A stretch of DNA of 64,000 nt from positions 124,001 through 188,000 of the forward strand of contig NZ_PIPL01000001.1 in assembly GCF_003987145.1 (NCBI RefSeq). The letters run 5' to 3'. The DNA comes from Aliidiomarina minuta. Its GTDB lineage: Bacteria > Pseudomonadota > Gammaproteobacteria > Enterobacterales > Alteromonadaceae. The position numbers were made by a program, and so were the translations under genes. Numbering within the stretch: the stretch's first letter is position 1; each line of letters starts with the position of its first letter. This document shows positions 52,217 through 60,914 of this stretch, in pieces. The notes beneath the pieces are model-generated. The model was not told the origin of the DNA. It ran no database searches and saw only the letters and a program-made list of their open reading frames with translations.

Positions 52217-52960
52217 ATGAATTCAGGTATTCAGAACAAAGTAGTAGTGATCACAGGTGCAAGCAGTGGTTTAGGTGCTGAAACAGCACGTCATCTGGCC
52301 AAACAGGGCGCTAAGCTGGTGTTAGCGGCACGGCGTGAAGATAAATTAAAAAGCGTAGCTGCCGAAGTAGAAGCAGCTGGCGCGGAAGTGCTTATTAAGC
52401 AAACAGATGTGACCGATAAAGCACAGGTTCAGGCTTTGATTGACGCGGCAGTCGATAAATTTGGTCGTGTCGATGTACTGATCAATAACGCTGGTTTGAT
52501 GGCGATAGCACCTATTTCAGAACGCAAAGTGGATGAATGGGAAGCGATGCTTGATATCAATGTGAAAGGTGTTCTTTATGGCATCGCGGCGGCACTGCCC
52601 GTGTTTGAAAAGCAGCAGTCCGGTCACTTCATTAATATTTCTTCAGTCGCTGGCCTGAAAGTATTTAGCCCCGGCGGTTCGGTTTATAGCGGCACCAAAT
52701 TTGCGGTTAGTGCTATCAGCGAAGGTTTACGCCATGAAGTGGGTGAACATATCCGCACCACTACTATTTCTCCTGGTGCAGTTGATTCAGAACTTAAATA
52801 TGGCAGTTCGCATGAGGAAAGCTCTGCCGCAGTGCAGGAGTTTTATAAGAGCGCCATACCTTCTGACTCAGTAGCTCGCGCTATTATTTATGCTATCGAG
52901 CAGCCAGCAGATGTTGATATTAATGACATTGTCCTGCGACCTACTTCTCAGGAGTTTTAA
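52217..52960 (+). CDS. Short-chain dehydrogenase/reductase
   Basis: A 247-aa classical SDR: TGASSGLGAETARHL (cofactor), LINNAGLM, Ser in INISSVAG, Y-S-G-T-K and PGAVDSEL. AARRED suggests NADP preference. It resembles YdfG/clavulanate-type SDRs; the substrate is not known. The start at 52217 has GGGAG eight bases upstream; the frame begins 15 nt earlier without support. The divergent LysR gene probably controls it. Confidence 0.88.
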   Translation: MNSGIQNKVVVITGASSGLGAETARHLAKQGAKLVLAARREDKLKSVAAEVEAAGAEVLIKQTDVTDKAQVQALIDAAVDKFGRVDVLINNAGLMAIAPISERKVDEWEAMLDINVKGVLYGIAAALPVFEKQQSGHFINISSVAGLKVFSPGGSVYSGTKFAVSAISEGLRHEVGEHIRTTTISPGAVDSELKYGSSHEESSAAVQEFYKSAIPSDSVARAIIYAIEQPADVDINDIVLRPTSQEF

Positions 52961-52984
52961 GATAATCCGTTTGTATTGAAAAAA

Positions 52985-53011
52985 GCGGCGGAATGCTGTA
53001 CATTCCGCCGC
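52985..53011 (+). terminator. Hairpin between SDR gene and ybiT
   Basis: A perfect 11-bp stem GCGGCGGAATG/CATTCCGCCGC has a 5-nt loop, 24 bp after the SDR stop. It is followed by T-rich DNA that becomes TTTTTT only 20 bp later, so it may be a terminator or a leader element for ybiT. Confidence 0.6.
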
Positions 53012-53044
53012 TCATTTCCTCCCAATTTTTTGAGTACTCATTAC

Positions 53045-54643
53045 GTGATTTCAGCAGCAAATATCACCATGCAATTTGGTGCCAAGCCTTTATTTGAAAA
53101 TATCTCGGTCAAGTTTGGTCAGAGCAACAAATACGGTCTGATTGGCGCCAATGGTTGTGGCAAGTCGACTTTCATGCGCATTTTAAGCGGTGAGCAGGAA
53201 CCCTCAGCGGGCAACATTTCTGTAGAACCTAATATGCGAGTAGGTAAACTGCGCCAGGACCAATTTGCTTATGAAAACTTCAGTGTGGTTGACACTGTAA
53301 TCATGGGTCATGAAGAGTTGTGGCAGGTGAAGGAAGAGCGCGACCGTATCTACGGTGGTGATATGAACGAAGAAGATGGCATGCGGGTGGCCGACTTAGA
53401 AGTCCAGTTTGGTGAAATGGATGGATATACGGCGGAGTCTCGTGCGGGTGAGTTGTTGCTCGGCGTGGGCATCCCTGTGGAAAGTCACTTTGGCCCTATG
53501 TCAGCGTTGGCCCCAGGTCTTAAACTACGGGTGTTACTGGCCCAGGTGCTGTTTTCGGATCCTGATATTATGCTGTTGGACGAACCGACCAACAACCTGG
53601 ATATTAATACCATTCGCTGGCTGGAAGCGGTGCTTTCAGAACGCCAGTGCACCATGATCATCATTTCGCATGACCGTCACTTTCTGAATAGTGTCTGTAC
53701 CCATATGGCGGACATTGATTTTGGTGAACTGCGTTTGTACCCGGGCAACTATGATCAGTACATGTTTGCAGCAACTCAGGCTCGTGAACAGCTATTGAGT
53801 GACAATGCCAAGAAAAAAGACAAAATCGCCGAATTGCAGAGTTTTGTAAGCCGCTTTTCCGCCAACGCGTCGAAGGCCAAGCAGGCCACATCGCGCGCCA
53901 AACAGATTGAACGAATTGAGCTGGCAGAAGTTAAAGCGTCGAGCCGGGTCAGCCCTTTTATTCGTTTTGAGCAGACCAAACAATTGTATCGTCTGGCCCT
54001 GGAAATAGAAGGCGTGCGTAAAAGCTTTGAGGATCTTGAAGTATTAAAAGGCCTGACGTCGACTATTGAAGTAGGCCAGAAAGTGGCCATTTTGGGTGCC
54101 AACGGCATAGGTAAAACCACCTTACTGAAATGTCTGATGGGCGAATACACCCCAGATGCAGGCAGTATCAAGTGGTCCGAGAACGCGAACGTTGGTTATT
54201 GCGCTCAGGATCATGCGGCCTTGTTTGAGCAAAAAATAAATGTCTTTGACTGGATGAGCCAGTGGAAGCAACCGCAACATGATGAACAGGCGGTGCGCGG
54301 TGTACTTGGTCGGTTGTTGTTTTCGCAGGACGATATTCAGAAACCAGTAAGTATCCTGTCAGGTGGTGAAAAAGGGCGCATGGTATTTGGCAAGTTAATT
54401 CTGCAGAATCCTAACATCCTGGTTATGGATGAACCTACCAATCACCTGGATATGGAATCCATTGAGTCGCTGAATCTGGCACTGGAACAATATAAGGGCA
54501 CTTTGCTTTTTGTCAGTCATGACCGCGAATTTGTATCCTCTCTGGCAACCCGTATTATTGAAATTACAGAGAACGGCATTCGTGATTTTGCGGGTACCTA
54601 CGATGACTACTTACGTCAGCAGGAAACTGCGCGTATTGCTTAA
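53045..54643 (+). CDS. ybiT: ABC-F family ATPase YbiT
   Basis: A 532-aa ABC-F translation factor with two ATPase domains, soluble. The first has GLIGANGCGKSTFMRIL (Walker A) and LLDEPTNNLDINT (Walker B); the second has ILGANGIGKTTLLKCL and VMDEPTNHLDMES; the interdomain linker is RFSANASKAKQATSRAKQIE. E. coli YbiT matches along the whole length, and ABC-F proteins act on the ribosomal E site. The start is GTG at 53045 (VISAANITMQFG); an upstream TTG frame would run through the hairpin and add residues foreign to the family. ldhA follows after 52 bp. Confidence 0.93.
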   Translation: MISAANITMQFGAKPLFENISVKFGQSNKYGLIGANGCGKSTFMRILSGEQEPSAGNISVEPNMRVGKLRQDQFAYENFSVVDTVIMGHEELWQVKEERDRIYGGDMNEEDGMRVADLEVQFGEMDGYTAESRAGELLLGVGIPVESHFGPMSALAPGLKLRVLLAQVLFSDPDIMLLDEPTNNLDINTIRWLEAVLSERQCTMIIISHDRHFLNSVCTHMADIDFGELRLYPGNYDQYMFAATQAREQLLSDNAKKKDKIAELQSFVSRFSANASKAKQATSRAKQIERIELAEVKASSRVSPFIRFEQTKQLYRLALEIEGVRKSFEDLEVLKGLTSTIEVGQKVAILGANGIGKTTLLKCLMGEYTPDAGSIKWSENANVGYCAQDHAALFEQKINVFDWMSQWKQPQHDEQAVRGVLGRLLFSQDDIQKPVSILSGGEKGRMVFGKLILQNPNILVMDEPTNHLDMESIESLNLALEQYKGTLLFVSHDREFVSSLATRIIEITENGIRDFAGTYDDYLRQQETARIA

Positions 54644-54649
54644 GATACG

Positions 54650-54697
54650 ATCGGGGGCGATACTTGTCACATTGATTATGTGATGGAGCGCCCCGAT
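54650..54697 (+). promoter_or_regulatory. Hairpin enclosing the ldhA ribosome-binding site and start
   Basis: ATCGGGG (54650-54656) pairs with CCCCGAT (54691-54697), which includes the first bases of the ldhA ATG at 54696, with further pairing to the inside (CG/CG with one bulged G). An inner stem TCACAT/ATGTGA follows, leaving GGAG in the loop side. This could hide the start from ribosomes. Confidence 0.5.
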
Positions 54698-55703
54698 GAA
54701 GATTGCTGTTTTTAGTACTAAAACCTATGACAGAAATTTTTTCCTCAAGATAAATCAGGAGCGTCATCAACTGACGTTCCTGGAACCCCGTTTAAGTAGC
54801 AAAACTGCAGCCCTGGCCGAAGAGCAGGACGCGGTGTGTGTATTCGTCAATGATGACCTTAACGTCGATGTGCTGACGACCCTGCAAAAACAAGGTATAC
54901 GCCTGATTCTGCTGCGCTGCGCCGGTTTTAATAACGTCGATCTTGCTGCCGCGAATAAACTGGGTATACGCGTGGCCAGGGTGCCTGCCTATTCACCACA
55001 CGCAGTAGCCGAGCATACGCTGGCGCTTATTCTTGGCCTTAACCGAAAAACCCACCGCGCTTATAACCGGGTCCGCGAAGGCAACTTTGCGCTGGATGGC
55101 CTGATGGGGTTTGATCTGGTGGGTAAAACCGTGGGGGTTATAGGAGCCGGCCAGATAGGTGAAATTTTTGCCCGCATTATGAAAGCCCTGGGTTGCGAGG
55201 TATTGATTCACGATCCTTATCTGCAAGAAACAGCAGACAAAGACTTTAGTCTGGTGGAGCTTGCGGAACTGTATCAGCGCGCTGATATTATATCCCTGCA
55301 TTGTCCGCTGACACCTCAGACCCATCACCTTATTAACGAGCAAGCTATCGGGCAAATGAAAGATGGGGTGATGTTAATTAACACCAGCCGCGGTAAAATT
55401 GTGCATACACGGGCGGTTATTGATGCCTTGAAAACCGGTAGAGTTGGCAGCCTGGGGCTTGATGTTTACGAAGAAGAGGGCGACCTTTTCTTTGCCGATC
55501 TTTCTGCTGAGGTGATTCAGGATGACGTATTCATGCGTTTATTAACCTTTCCAAATGTACTGATTACCGGTCACCAGGCATTTTTTACAACTGAGGCTAT
55601 GACGCAGATTGTTCAGACTACGCTGGATAATGCATCTGCCTTTGAAAGCCAGCAAGGTTCATTTCATGAAGTGACCTGGCAACAGGTACAGGGCGATTCC
55701 TGA
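54696..55703 (+). CDS. ldhA: NAD-dependent D-lactate dehydrogenase
   Basis: A 335-aa D-2-hydroxyacid dehydrogenase matching E. coli LdhA closely (MKIAVFSTKTYDRNFF, RCAGFNNVDLAAANKLGI, GVIGAGQIGE, HCPLTPQTHHLINEQAI, DVYEEEGDLFFADLS, TGHQAFFTTEA). The catalytic Arg, Glu and His (HCPLT region, GHQAF) are present. It reduces pyruvate to D-lactate in fermentation. The stop overlaps the lactate permease start (TGATG), so the two are co-translated; this pairing suggests lactate export or re-uptake. A hairpin encloses the start codon. Confidence 0.93.
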   Translation: MKIAVFSTKTYDRNFFLKINQERHQLTFLEPRLSSKTAALAEEQDAVCVFVNDDLNVDVLTTLQKQGIRLILLRCAGFNNVDLAAANKLGIRVARVPAYSPHAVAEHTLALILGLNRKTHRAYNRVREGNFALDGLMGFDLVGKTVGVIGAGQIGEIFARIMKALGCEVLIHDPYLQETADKDFSLVELAELYQRADIISLHCPLTPQTHHLINEQAIGQMKDGVMLINTSRGKIVHTRAVIDALKTGRVGSLGLDVYEEEGDLFFADLSAEVIQDDVFMRLLTFPNVLITGHQAFFTTEAMTQIVQTTLDNASAFESQQGSFHEVTWQQVQGDS

Positions 55704-57169
55704 TGCCTTTACTGGCAGCCGCTCCAATAGCGCTGATTTTAGTACTAATGCTGTTCTGGCGGTGGTCCGCAGGTAAAGCCGGTCTTGCGGGCCTGGCGCT
55801 AACCCTTGTTCTGGCGATTACATTTTTTGAGTTCGCTTCTGTATCCAGGATTATGGGGAGCATGACGGAAGCTGCTTTTATTAGTCTGACCATCCTCTGG
55901 ATTATTTTTTCGGCGCTTAGTATTTACGAGTTACAGCGGCGCACTCAGGCACTGGTGCAATTGCAGGCTATGCTGAGTCGCTTATCCCATGATCCTCGTT
56001 TGTCTGCTCTGCTGATAGCCTGGTTTTTTTCATTATTTATGGAAGGAGCTGCGGGTTTTGGTACTTCCGCTGCGCTGGCCGCTCCTTTTTTGGTTAGTGC
56101 GGGATTTCGTCCCGTGCAAGCGGTTATCATAGCCCTGGTGGGTCATGCAGCGGGAGTGTCTTTTGGAGCTGTCGGCACGCCCATTATGCCACAGTTAGCG
56201 GTTACTCCTTTTAGTGGCGCAGAAATAGCGGCGGCAACGGTTCTTTATCATGGGATAGCTGGCTGGTTTCTGGCAGCGGTGTGCATGAAATTCATTGTTC
56301 GTGATTTGCCCCAGGGGCCGTTAACGCAAGGGTTGTTATGGAGCTGGACAGCATTTGCGGCTGCCTGTTTCCTTCTGCCTTACATGGCTCTGGCCTATTT
56401 TGTCGGGCCCGAATTGCCAACCCTGGCAGGCTCTATTGCAGGCGCGAGTCTGTTTGTAGCCGGATTGCGACTGGTTTATCAGCGACCACTGGGAGATATC
56501 CCATGGCGTGCATTGGCCCCTTATCTGATACTTATCGCACTGGTACTTTTCACTCGCTTGCTGCCACCAGTGCAGCAGCTGGCCTCTAGTTATGTGTGGC
56601 ATTGGCAATGGGAAACGTTCAGTGGCAGTTTTGCGCCTTTGTATCATCCGGGGAGTCTGCTGGTCGTTTCTTTTTTCATGGGCGCGTTGTTGCAAAAAGC
56701 ATCGAGGGAAGAAATTCTGGACTGCATGCGGACGGCGGGGCTAAAACTGTTACCTGTATTATTAGCCTTAATCACCATGCTGGGGTTATCACGATTGATG
56801 TTGCACGCGGGCATGGTAGACACACTGGCTATCAGTGTTGCTGCAATAGCCGGTCTTTGGTGGCCGTTAATGGCTCCATTTGTGGGCATGACAGGAACTT
56901 TTGTTACAGGTTCAGCCACCGCTTCTAATATTTTACTGACCGACTTTCAACAAACCGCTGCTGAACGCGGTAATTTTGCCCCATTACCTTTAGTTGGAGC
57001 CCAGGGGTTTGGCGCGGCGTTGGGTAATATGATTTGCCCACATAACATTATTGCTGCTGGTGCAACCGTGGGCATAGCCGGTCAGGAAGGTCAGGTGTTA
57101 CGCCAGACTTTATGGGTAGCTGTGATTGCGGCTTTCATCGGTGGCCTGCTGGCGCTTATACTGAGCTGA
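55703..57169 (+). CDS. lctP: L-lactate permease family transporter
   Basis: A 488-aa membrane protein of the LctP family with about 12 or more helices. WFFSLFMEGAAGFGTSAALAAPFL, AVGTPIMPQLAV, GMTGTFVTGSATASNILLTDFQ and GNMICPHNIIAAGATVGI are family hallmarks. It carries lactate (and glycolate) with protons. Its ATG overlaps the ldhA stop by one base, so synthesis is coupled to the D-lactate dehydrogenase. Confidence 0.93.
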   Translation: MPLLAAAPIALILVLMLFWRWSAGKAGLAGLALTLVLAITFFEFASVSRIMGSMTEAAFISLTILWIIFSALSIYELQRRTQALVQLQAMLSRLSHDPRLSALLIAWFFSLFMEGAAGFGTSAALAAPFLVSAGFRPVQAVIIALVGHAAGVSFGAVGTPIMPQLAVTPFSGAEIAAATVLYHGIAGWFLAAVCMKFIVRDLPQGPLTQGLLWSWTAFAAACFLLPYMALAYFVGPELPTLAGSIAGASLFVAGLRLVYQRPLGDIPWRALAPYLILIALVLFTRLLPPVQQLASSYVWHWQWETFSGSFAPLYHPGSLLVVSFFMGALLQKASREEILDCMRTAGLKLLPVLLALITMLGLSRLMLHAGMVDTLAISVAAIAGLWWPLMAPFVGMTGTFVTGSATASNILLTDFQQTAAERGNFAPLPLVGAQGFGAALGNMICPHNIIAAGATVGIAGQEGQVLRQTLWVAVIAAFIGGLLALILS

Positions 57170-57211
57170 TTCAACTATGCGTAAGTTATTATTTTTTAAG
57201 GAGTACTCAGG

Positions 57212-58264
57212 ATGTTAAATGCTGTTGGTTACGCTGCACATGCAGCAGATAAACCACTCGAACCTTTTAAGTTTGAGCGGCGCGAACTGGACGATCAGGA
57301 TGTCCAGATTGAGATCCTTTATTGCGGTGTGTGTCACTCAGATCTTCATTTAGCACGCAATGAATGGGGCGGTAGTATGTTTCCTATAGTGCCTGGTCAT
57401 GAAATTGTGGGACGGGTCACTAAAGTAGGTAGTCAGACGTCAAAATACCAAGTAGGCGATACCGTAGGTGTCGGCTGCATGGTCGACTCCTGTCGTCACT
57501 GTGCAAACTGCGACGAAGGTTATGAGCAGTATTGTGATAATGGTTTTGTCGCTACTTACAACAGCGAAGAAAAACAGACCGGCGGTGTTACTTACGGTGG
57601 GTATGCTACTAACATAGTAGTACATGAAGACTTTGTGCTGAAGGTGTCTGACAAGCTCGACCTGGCGGCAGTAGCCCCTTTACTTTGTGCTGGTATCACC
57701 AGCTATTCGCCACTGCGTCATTGGGGTGTGAAAAAGGGTCATAAGGTCGGTATTGTTGGGTTAGGTGGGCTTGGCCATATGGGTGTTAAGTTAGCTAAGG
57801 CCATGGGCGCAGAAGTTGTGCTATTTACTACATCAGCTAATAAAGTTGAGGATGCCAGGCGATTGGGCGCTGATGCGGTAGTTATTTCAAAAAATGAAGA
57901 CGAAATGAAAGCCCAGAGAAACAGCTTTGACTTTATTTTGAATACAGTGGCGGCGAAACACGATCTGGATGCTTATATGTCTTTATTGCGTCGTGATGGC
58001 AGCATGACCCTGGTGGGGTTACCTGCTGAGCCGCATCCTTCTCCACAGGTTTTTAATCTGATTGCAAAGCGCCGAAGCCTGGCAGGTTCGTTGATTGGAG
58101 GCATTGCTGAGACTCAGGAAATGCTCGATTTTTGTGCTGAGCACAATATCACTTCGGATATTGAATTGATTGATATGGACTATATTAATGATGCTTACGA
58201 ACGTATGTTGCAAAGCGATGTGAAATATCGTTTTGTGATTGATATAGCGTCTTTAAAAACGTAG
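57212..58264 (+). CDS. Zinc-dependent NAD(P) alcohol dehydrogenase (CAD/YahK type)
   Basis: A 350-aa medium-chain alcohol dehydrogenase. The catalytic zinc motif CGVCHSDLHLARNEWG with PGHEIVG, the structural-zinc cysteines CRHCANCDEGYEQYC and the cofactor loop GLGGLGHMGVKLAKAMG are present, as in cinnamyl-alcohol/aldehyde reductases such as YahK. It probably reduces aldehydes with NADPH. GGAG precedes the start. A VOC protein follows after about 30 bp and may be co-transcribed. Confidence 0.92.
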   Translation: MLNAVGYAAHAADKPLEPFKFERRELDDQDVQIEILYCGVCHSDLHLARNEWGGSMFPIVPGHEIVGRVTKVGSQTSKYQVGDTVGVGCMVDSCRHCANCDEGYEQYCDNGFVATYNSEEKQTGGVTYGGYATNIVVHEDFVLKVSDKLDLAAVAPLLCAGITSYSPLRHWGVKKGHKVGIVGLGGLGHMGVKLAKAMGAEVVLFTTSANKVEDARRLGADAVVISKNEDEMKAQRNSFDFILNTVAAKHDLDAYMSLLRRDGSMTLVGLPAEPHPSPQVFNLIAKRRSLAGSLIGGIAETQEMLDFCAEHNITSDIELIDMDYINDAYERMLQSDVKYRFVIDIASLKT

Positions 58265-58293
58265 CAACCTGGAACAAGTTGAAGGAGCAGCCA

Positions 58294-58647
58294 ATGAAAG
58301 AATCAGGCAAAATTAACTACATAGAAATCCCAGTGCGTGACATGAAGGCTTCTAAGCGGTTTTTCTCCGCCGTATTTGGCTGGACGTTCAGTGATTATGG
58401 AGAGGATTACAGTGCCATAGATAATGGTGGTTTAGATGGCGGATTTTATACATCGGCCATGGCGGCGAACGCGGATAATGGCAGTCCTCTGGTGGTTCTT
58501 TATGCGGATAATCTGGATAAAGTCATGCAGGAGGTCGAGCAGCATGGTGGCAATATTAAAAAGCCTGTTTTTGCATTTCCGGGCGGTAAACGATTTCACT
58601 TTACCGACCCCAGTGGCAATGAATACGCGGTTTGGTCGGAGTCCTGA
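58294..58647 (+). CDS. VOC (glyoxalase/bleomycin-resistance fold) protein
   Basis: A 117-aa single-domain VOC protein: INYIEIPVRDMKASKRFFSA, VFGWTFSDYGEDY, GGFYTS and HFTDPSGNEYAVW, with metal-ligand His/Glu residues likely at IEI and TDPSGNEY. Such proteins are lyases or isomerases for small aldehydes and antibiotics; the substrate is unknown. ATG at 58294 is preceded by AAGGAG. It lies about 30 bp after the alcohol dehydrogenase gene. Confidence 0.85.
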   Translation: MKESGKINYIEIPVRDMKASKRFFSAVFGWTFSDYGEDYSAIDNGGLDGGFYTSAMAANADNGSPLVVLYADNLDKVMQEVEQHGGNIKKPVFAFPGGKRFHFTDPSGNEYAVWSES

Positions 58648-58654
58648 AACCCGA

Positions 58655-58975
58655 TTATTCAGAGCTTCCAAACAAACTCTGGGAAATGCTTTGTGAAAGC
58701 TGACTCAGCGTCATCACTTTAAGGGCTACACGCAACAAGGTGTTCATATCCAGTCCGCCTTTTGCGTTGTTCCCGCGTGGCCCATGAGTGAGTTGCTCTA
58801 ACATAAAGCCAGTACCGCCTGCGGCTAATAAGGCTTTTTTGCTGCTCAGGTGCTGCCGGGTTTGTCCCTTGAGTAATAACTTGCGTGCTTTGATGACCTG
58901 CCGATGATGCAGTAAATCACGCTGGGCATCTTCTATTTGACGTCGGGATGAGCGAAGTTTGCCAATGTTAAGCAT
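58655..58975 (-). CDS. YqjK-like small protein
   Basis: A 106-aa protein with a basic, helical N-terminal half (LRSSRRQIEDAQRDLLHHRQ), then a polar linker and a hydrophobic-amphipathic C-terminal segment (LLRVALKVMTLSQLSQSI). It resembles YqjK only in size, basic N-terminus and position after YqjE- and YqjD-like genes, so the name is tentative. It overlaps the YqjE-like gene by 8 nt. Confidence 0.6.
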   Translation of the reverse strand: MLNIGKLRSSRRQIEDAQRDLLHHRQVIKARKLLLKGQTRQHLSSKKALLAAGGTGFMLEQLTHGPRGNNAKGGLDMNTLLRVALKVMTLSQLSQSISQSLFGSSE

Positions 58976-59414
58976 CGGTTTGCTCCTTATCGGGGGCTAA
59001 GTTGCTCGCTATCGCAGAGAATAACAGAGCACGACTTTGGCGGAAAATGACCACAAGCAGCCCGAGCGCAATCAGTATATTAAGTGCTGCCATAAGAAAG
59101 ATAGCGCCAGCGGGGGATAATGCGGTTAATTCAATTAATGCGAGCGTCGCTGCAGCGACCATAGCCAGCCAGGATGTTACGGCGAGCACTCCGCTAATAA
59201 CGCCTAAAGCTACGATCAAAACGAGGCTTTCACCTGCTTTTTTTGTCTCCAGTGCCGCCAATTTAAAGTGGCTGGTTGCTACTGCTCTGTATTCGCTTAT
59301 TAGCGCTGAGGCATTAGCTAAAAGCCCGTCACCAGTGTCTTCGGCTTCAGACTCCGTAGATGGGGCGACGGACTCAGGTTCTGAGTCCGTCTTTGGGGGG
59401 ATTTGCTCGGTCAA
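58968..59414 (-). CDS. YqjE-like phage-holin-family membrane protein
   Basis: A 148-aa protein with an acidic N-terminus (TEQIPPKTDSEPESVAPS) and two membrane helices (about 72-95 and 103-125: LVLIVALGVISGVLAVTSWLA and AIFLMAALNILIALGLLVVI). It matches the YqjE/putative holin family found with DUF883 genes. It may anchor membrane-ribosome or stress functions, but the role is unknown. It lies 1 bp after the DUF883 gene. Confidence 0.75.
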   Translation of the reverse strand: MTEQIPPKTDSEPESVAPSTESEAEDTGDGLLANASALISEYRAVATSHFKLAALETKKAGESLVLIVALGVISGVLAVTSWLAMVAAATLALIELTALSPAGAIFLMAALNILIALGLLVVIFRQSRALLFSAIASNLAPDKEQTDA

Positions 59415-59415
59415 T

Positions 59416-59673
59416 TTAGCGGTTACTCAGAATGCGGCTTAATAAAAAACCACCTGCAACAGCAATACCTATTGAGGTGCATGGGTTCTTTTGCACGTAT
59501 TGGTTGACGCTTTCAAGCCATTGCTCTTCTTTGTGCTTAATCTGCTGACCTTTTTCATTCAATGTGTCTGCTGTATCACTTGTCACATCAGCAACTTTAT
59601 CGACGGCACTGTGCGCGCTGTCCGCTGCCCGACGGATTGTTTCGTCAGCTGGGTTTCCCTTTTTGGCTGCCAT
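59416..59673 (-). CDS. DUF883 family protein (YqjD/ElaB-like)
   Basis: An 85-aa protein with an amphipathic N-terminal helix (DETIRRAADSAHSAVDKVADV) and one C-terminal membrane helix (SIGIAVAGGFLLSRILSNR) ending in Arg. This is the DUF883 design; E. coli YqjD and ElaB attach ribosomes to the membrane in stationary phase. It heads a three-gene minus-strand group (DUF883, YqjE-like, YqjK-like). Confidence 0.85.
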   Translation of the reverse strand: MAAKKGNPADETIRRAADSAHSAVDKVADVTSDTADTLNEKGQQIKHKEEQWLESVNQYVQKNPCTSIGIAVAGGFLLSRILSNR

Positions 59674-59880
59674 AATTAATCCTCAAATCGAAAAATGTAA
59701 GTGTGTAACCGATGTTTAACCTGGAAACCTGAAACCTGTGCCTCCGGGTTTACAGTGAGTATAGTAATGGCTAATCAAAATGCAAAAGGATGCTTCTAAA
59801 AAGGCGATTATTGACAAAATATTTACTTTGCATTCAAATATTTACCATGGCCAACGTGCGAAGTCTATTGAGCAGACACA

Positions 59881-59909
59881 AAAAAAGCAGGGGTTAGCCT
59901 GCTTTTTGC
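59881..59909 (-). terminator. Rho-independent terminator after prs
   Basis: Stem AGCAGG/CCTGCT with a 6-nt loop is followed on the minus strand by a long T run. It lies about 20 bp after the prs stop. Confidence 0.85.
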
Positions 59910-59922
59910 GCTGGAATACTTT

Positions 59923-60870
59923 TTAGTATTCAAACATTGCGGAGATAGACTCTTCGTTACTGACCCGGCGTAATGCTTCAGAAAGCATACCGCTTAGTGT
60001 TAGCTGAGTAACGATACCAGTATTTTTCATAGCTGGATCGAGCGGAATACTGTCGGTAACTACGACTTCATCGATATCACAGTTACTTAAATTCTCCACT
60101 GCGTTACCAGAGAATACCGGGTGAGTAGCGTATGCAAAAACACGTTTAGCACCATGTTTTTTCAATGCTTCAGCTGCTTTGCAAAGCGTGCCGCCAGTGT
60201 CAATCATATCATCAACCATGATGCAGTCACGGCCTGCTACGTCACCAATAATATGCATGACCTGGGACTCATTAGCTTTTGGTCGGCGTTTATCGATGAT
60301 AGCTAAATCAGCGTCGTCCATTAATTTAGCCATGGCCCGTGCACGCACGACACCGCCGATGTCAGGAGATACCATAACCGGATCTTTAAAGGTTTGTTGC
60401 ATCATGTGTTCGAGCAGGACAGGGCTACCAAATACATTATCTACAGGAACATCGAAAAAGCCCTGGATTTGTTCGGCATGCAAATCAACGGTCAATACGC
60501 GATCAACACCAACGCTGGACAAGAAGTCAGCCACTACTTTAGCGGTGATAGGTACCCGGGCCGAACGTACCCGACGATCCTGGCGGGCATAGCCGAAATA
60601 TGGCATGACTGCGGTAATACGTCCTGCTGAAGCACGACGCAGGGCGTCAACCATGACAATAAGTTCCATTAAGTTGTCGTTGGTAGGTGAACAGGTGGAC
60701 TGAATGATGAAAACGTCGGCACCGCGTACGTTTTCGTTGATTTGGACACTTATTTCACCGTCACTGAAGCGGCCTACGTCCGCCTCCCCTAATTTGATAT
60801 AGAGTCTGTCGGCGATTTTTCGGGCTAACTCTGGTGTTGCATTACCAGCAAAAAGCTTCATGTCAGGCAC
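59923..60870 (-). CDS. prs: Ribose-phosphate pyrophosphokinase
   Basis: Prs makes PRPP from ribose 5-phosphate and ATP for nucleotide, His, Trp and NAD synthesis. The 315-aa protein shows GDGEISVQINENVRGADVF-like N-terminal sequence, FGYARQDRRVRS, the metal/phosphate site VTVDLHAEQIQGF (Asp/His) and the PRPP loop DDMIDTGGTLCKAAEAL. It follows ispE (as in E. coli ispE-prs) and has its own terminator. The rplY-pth-ychF block lies about 25 kb away in the same orientation. Confidence 0.97.
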   Translation of the reverse strand: MPDMKLFAGNATPELARKIADRLYIKLGEADVGRFSDGEISVQINENVRGADVFIIQSTCSPTNDNLMELIVMVDALRRASAGRITAVMPYFGYARQDRRVRSARVPITAKVVADFLSSVGVDRVLTVDLHAEQIQGFFDVPVDNVFGSPVLLEHMMQQTFKDPVMVSPDIGGVVRARAMAKLMDDADLAIIDKRRPKANESQVMHIIGDVAGRDCIMVDDMIDTGGTLCKAAEALKKHGAKRVFAYATHPVFSGNAVENLSNCDIDEVVVTDSIPLDPAMKNTGIVTQLTLSGMLSEALRRVSNEESISAMFEY

Positions 60871-60914
60871 ACTTTACCTCGACCATATTGTAGTGGTTTG
60901 AATTAGGAACGACA

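Noticed and set aside
54650..54697. Known riboswitch class before ldhA
   Set aside because: The structure is small and shows no motif of a riboswitch I know; kept only as a hairpin.
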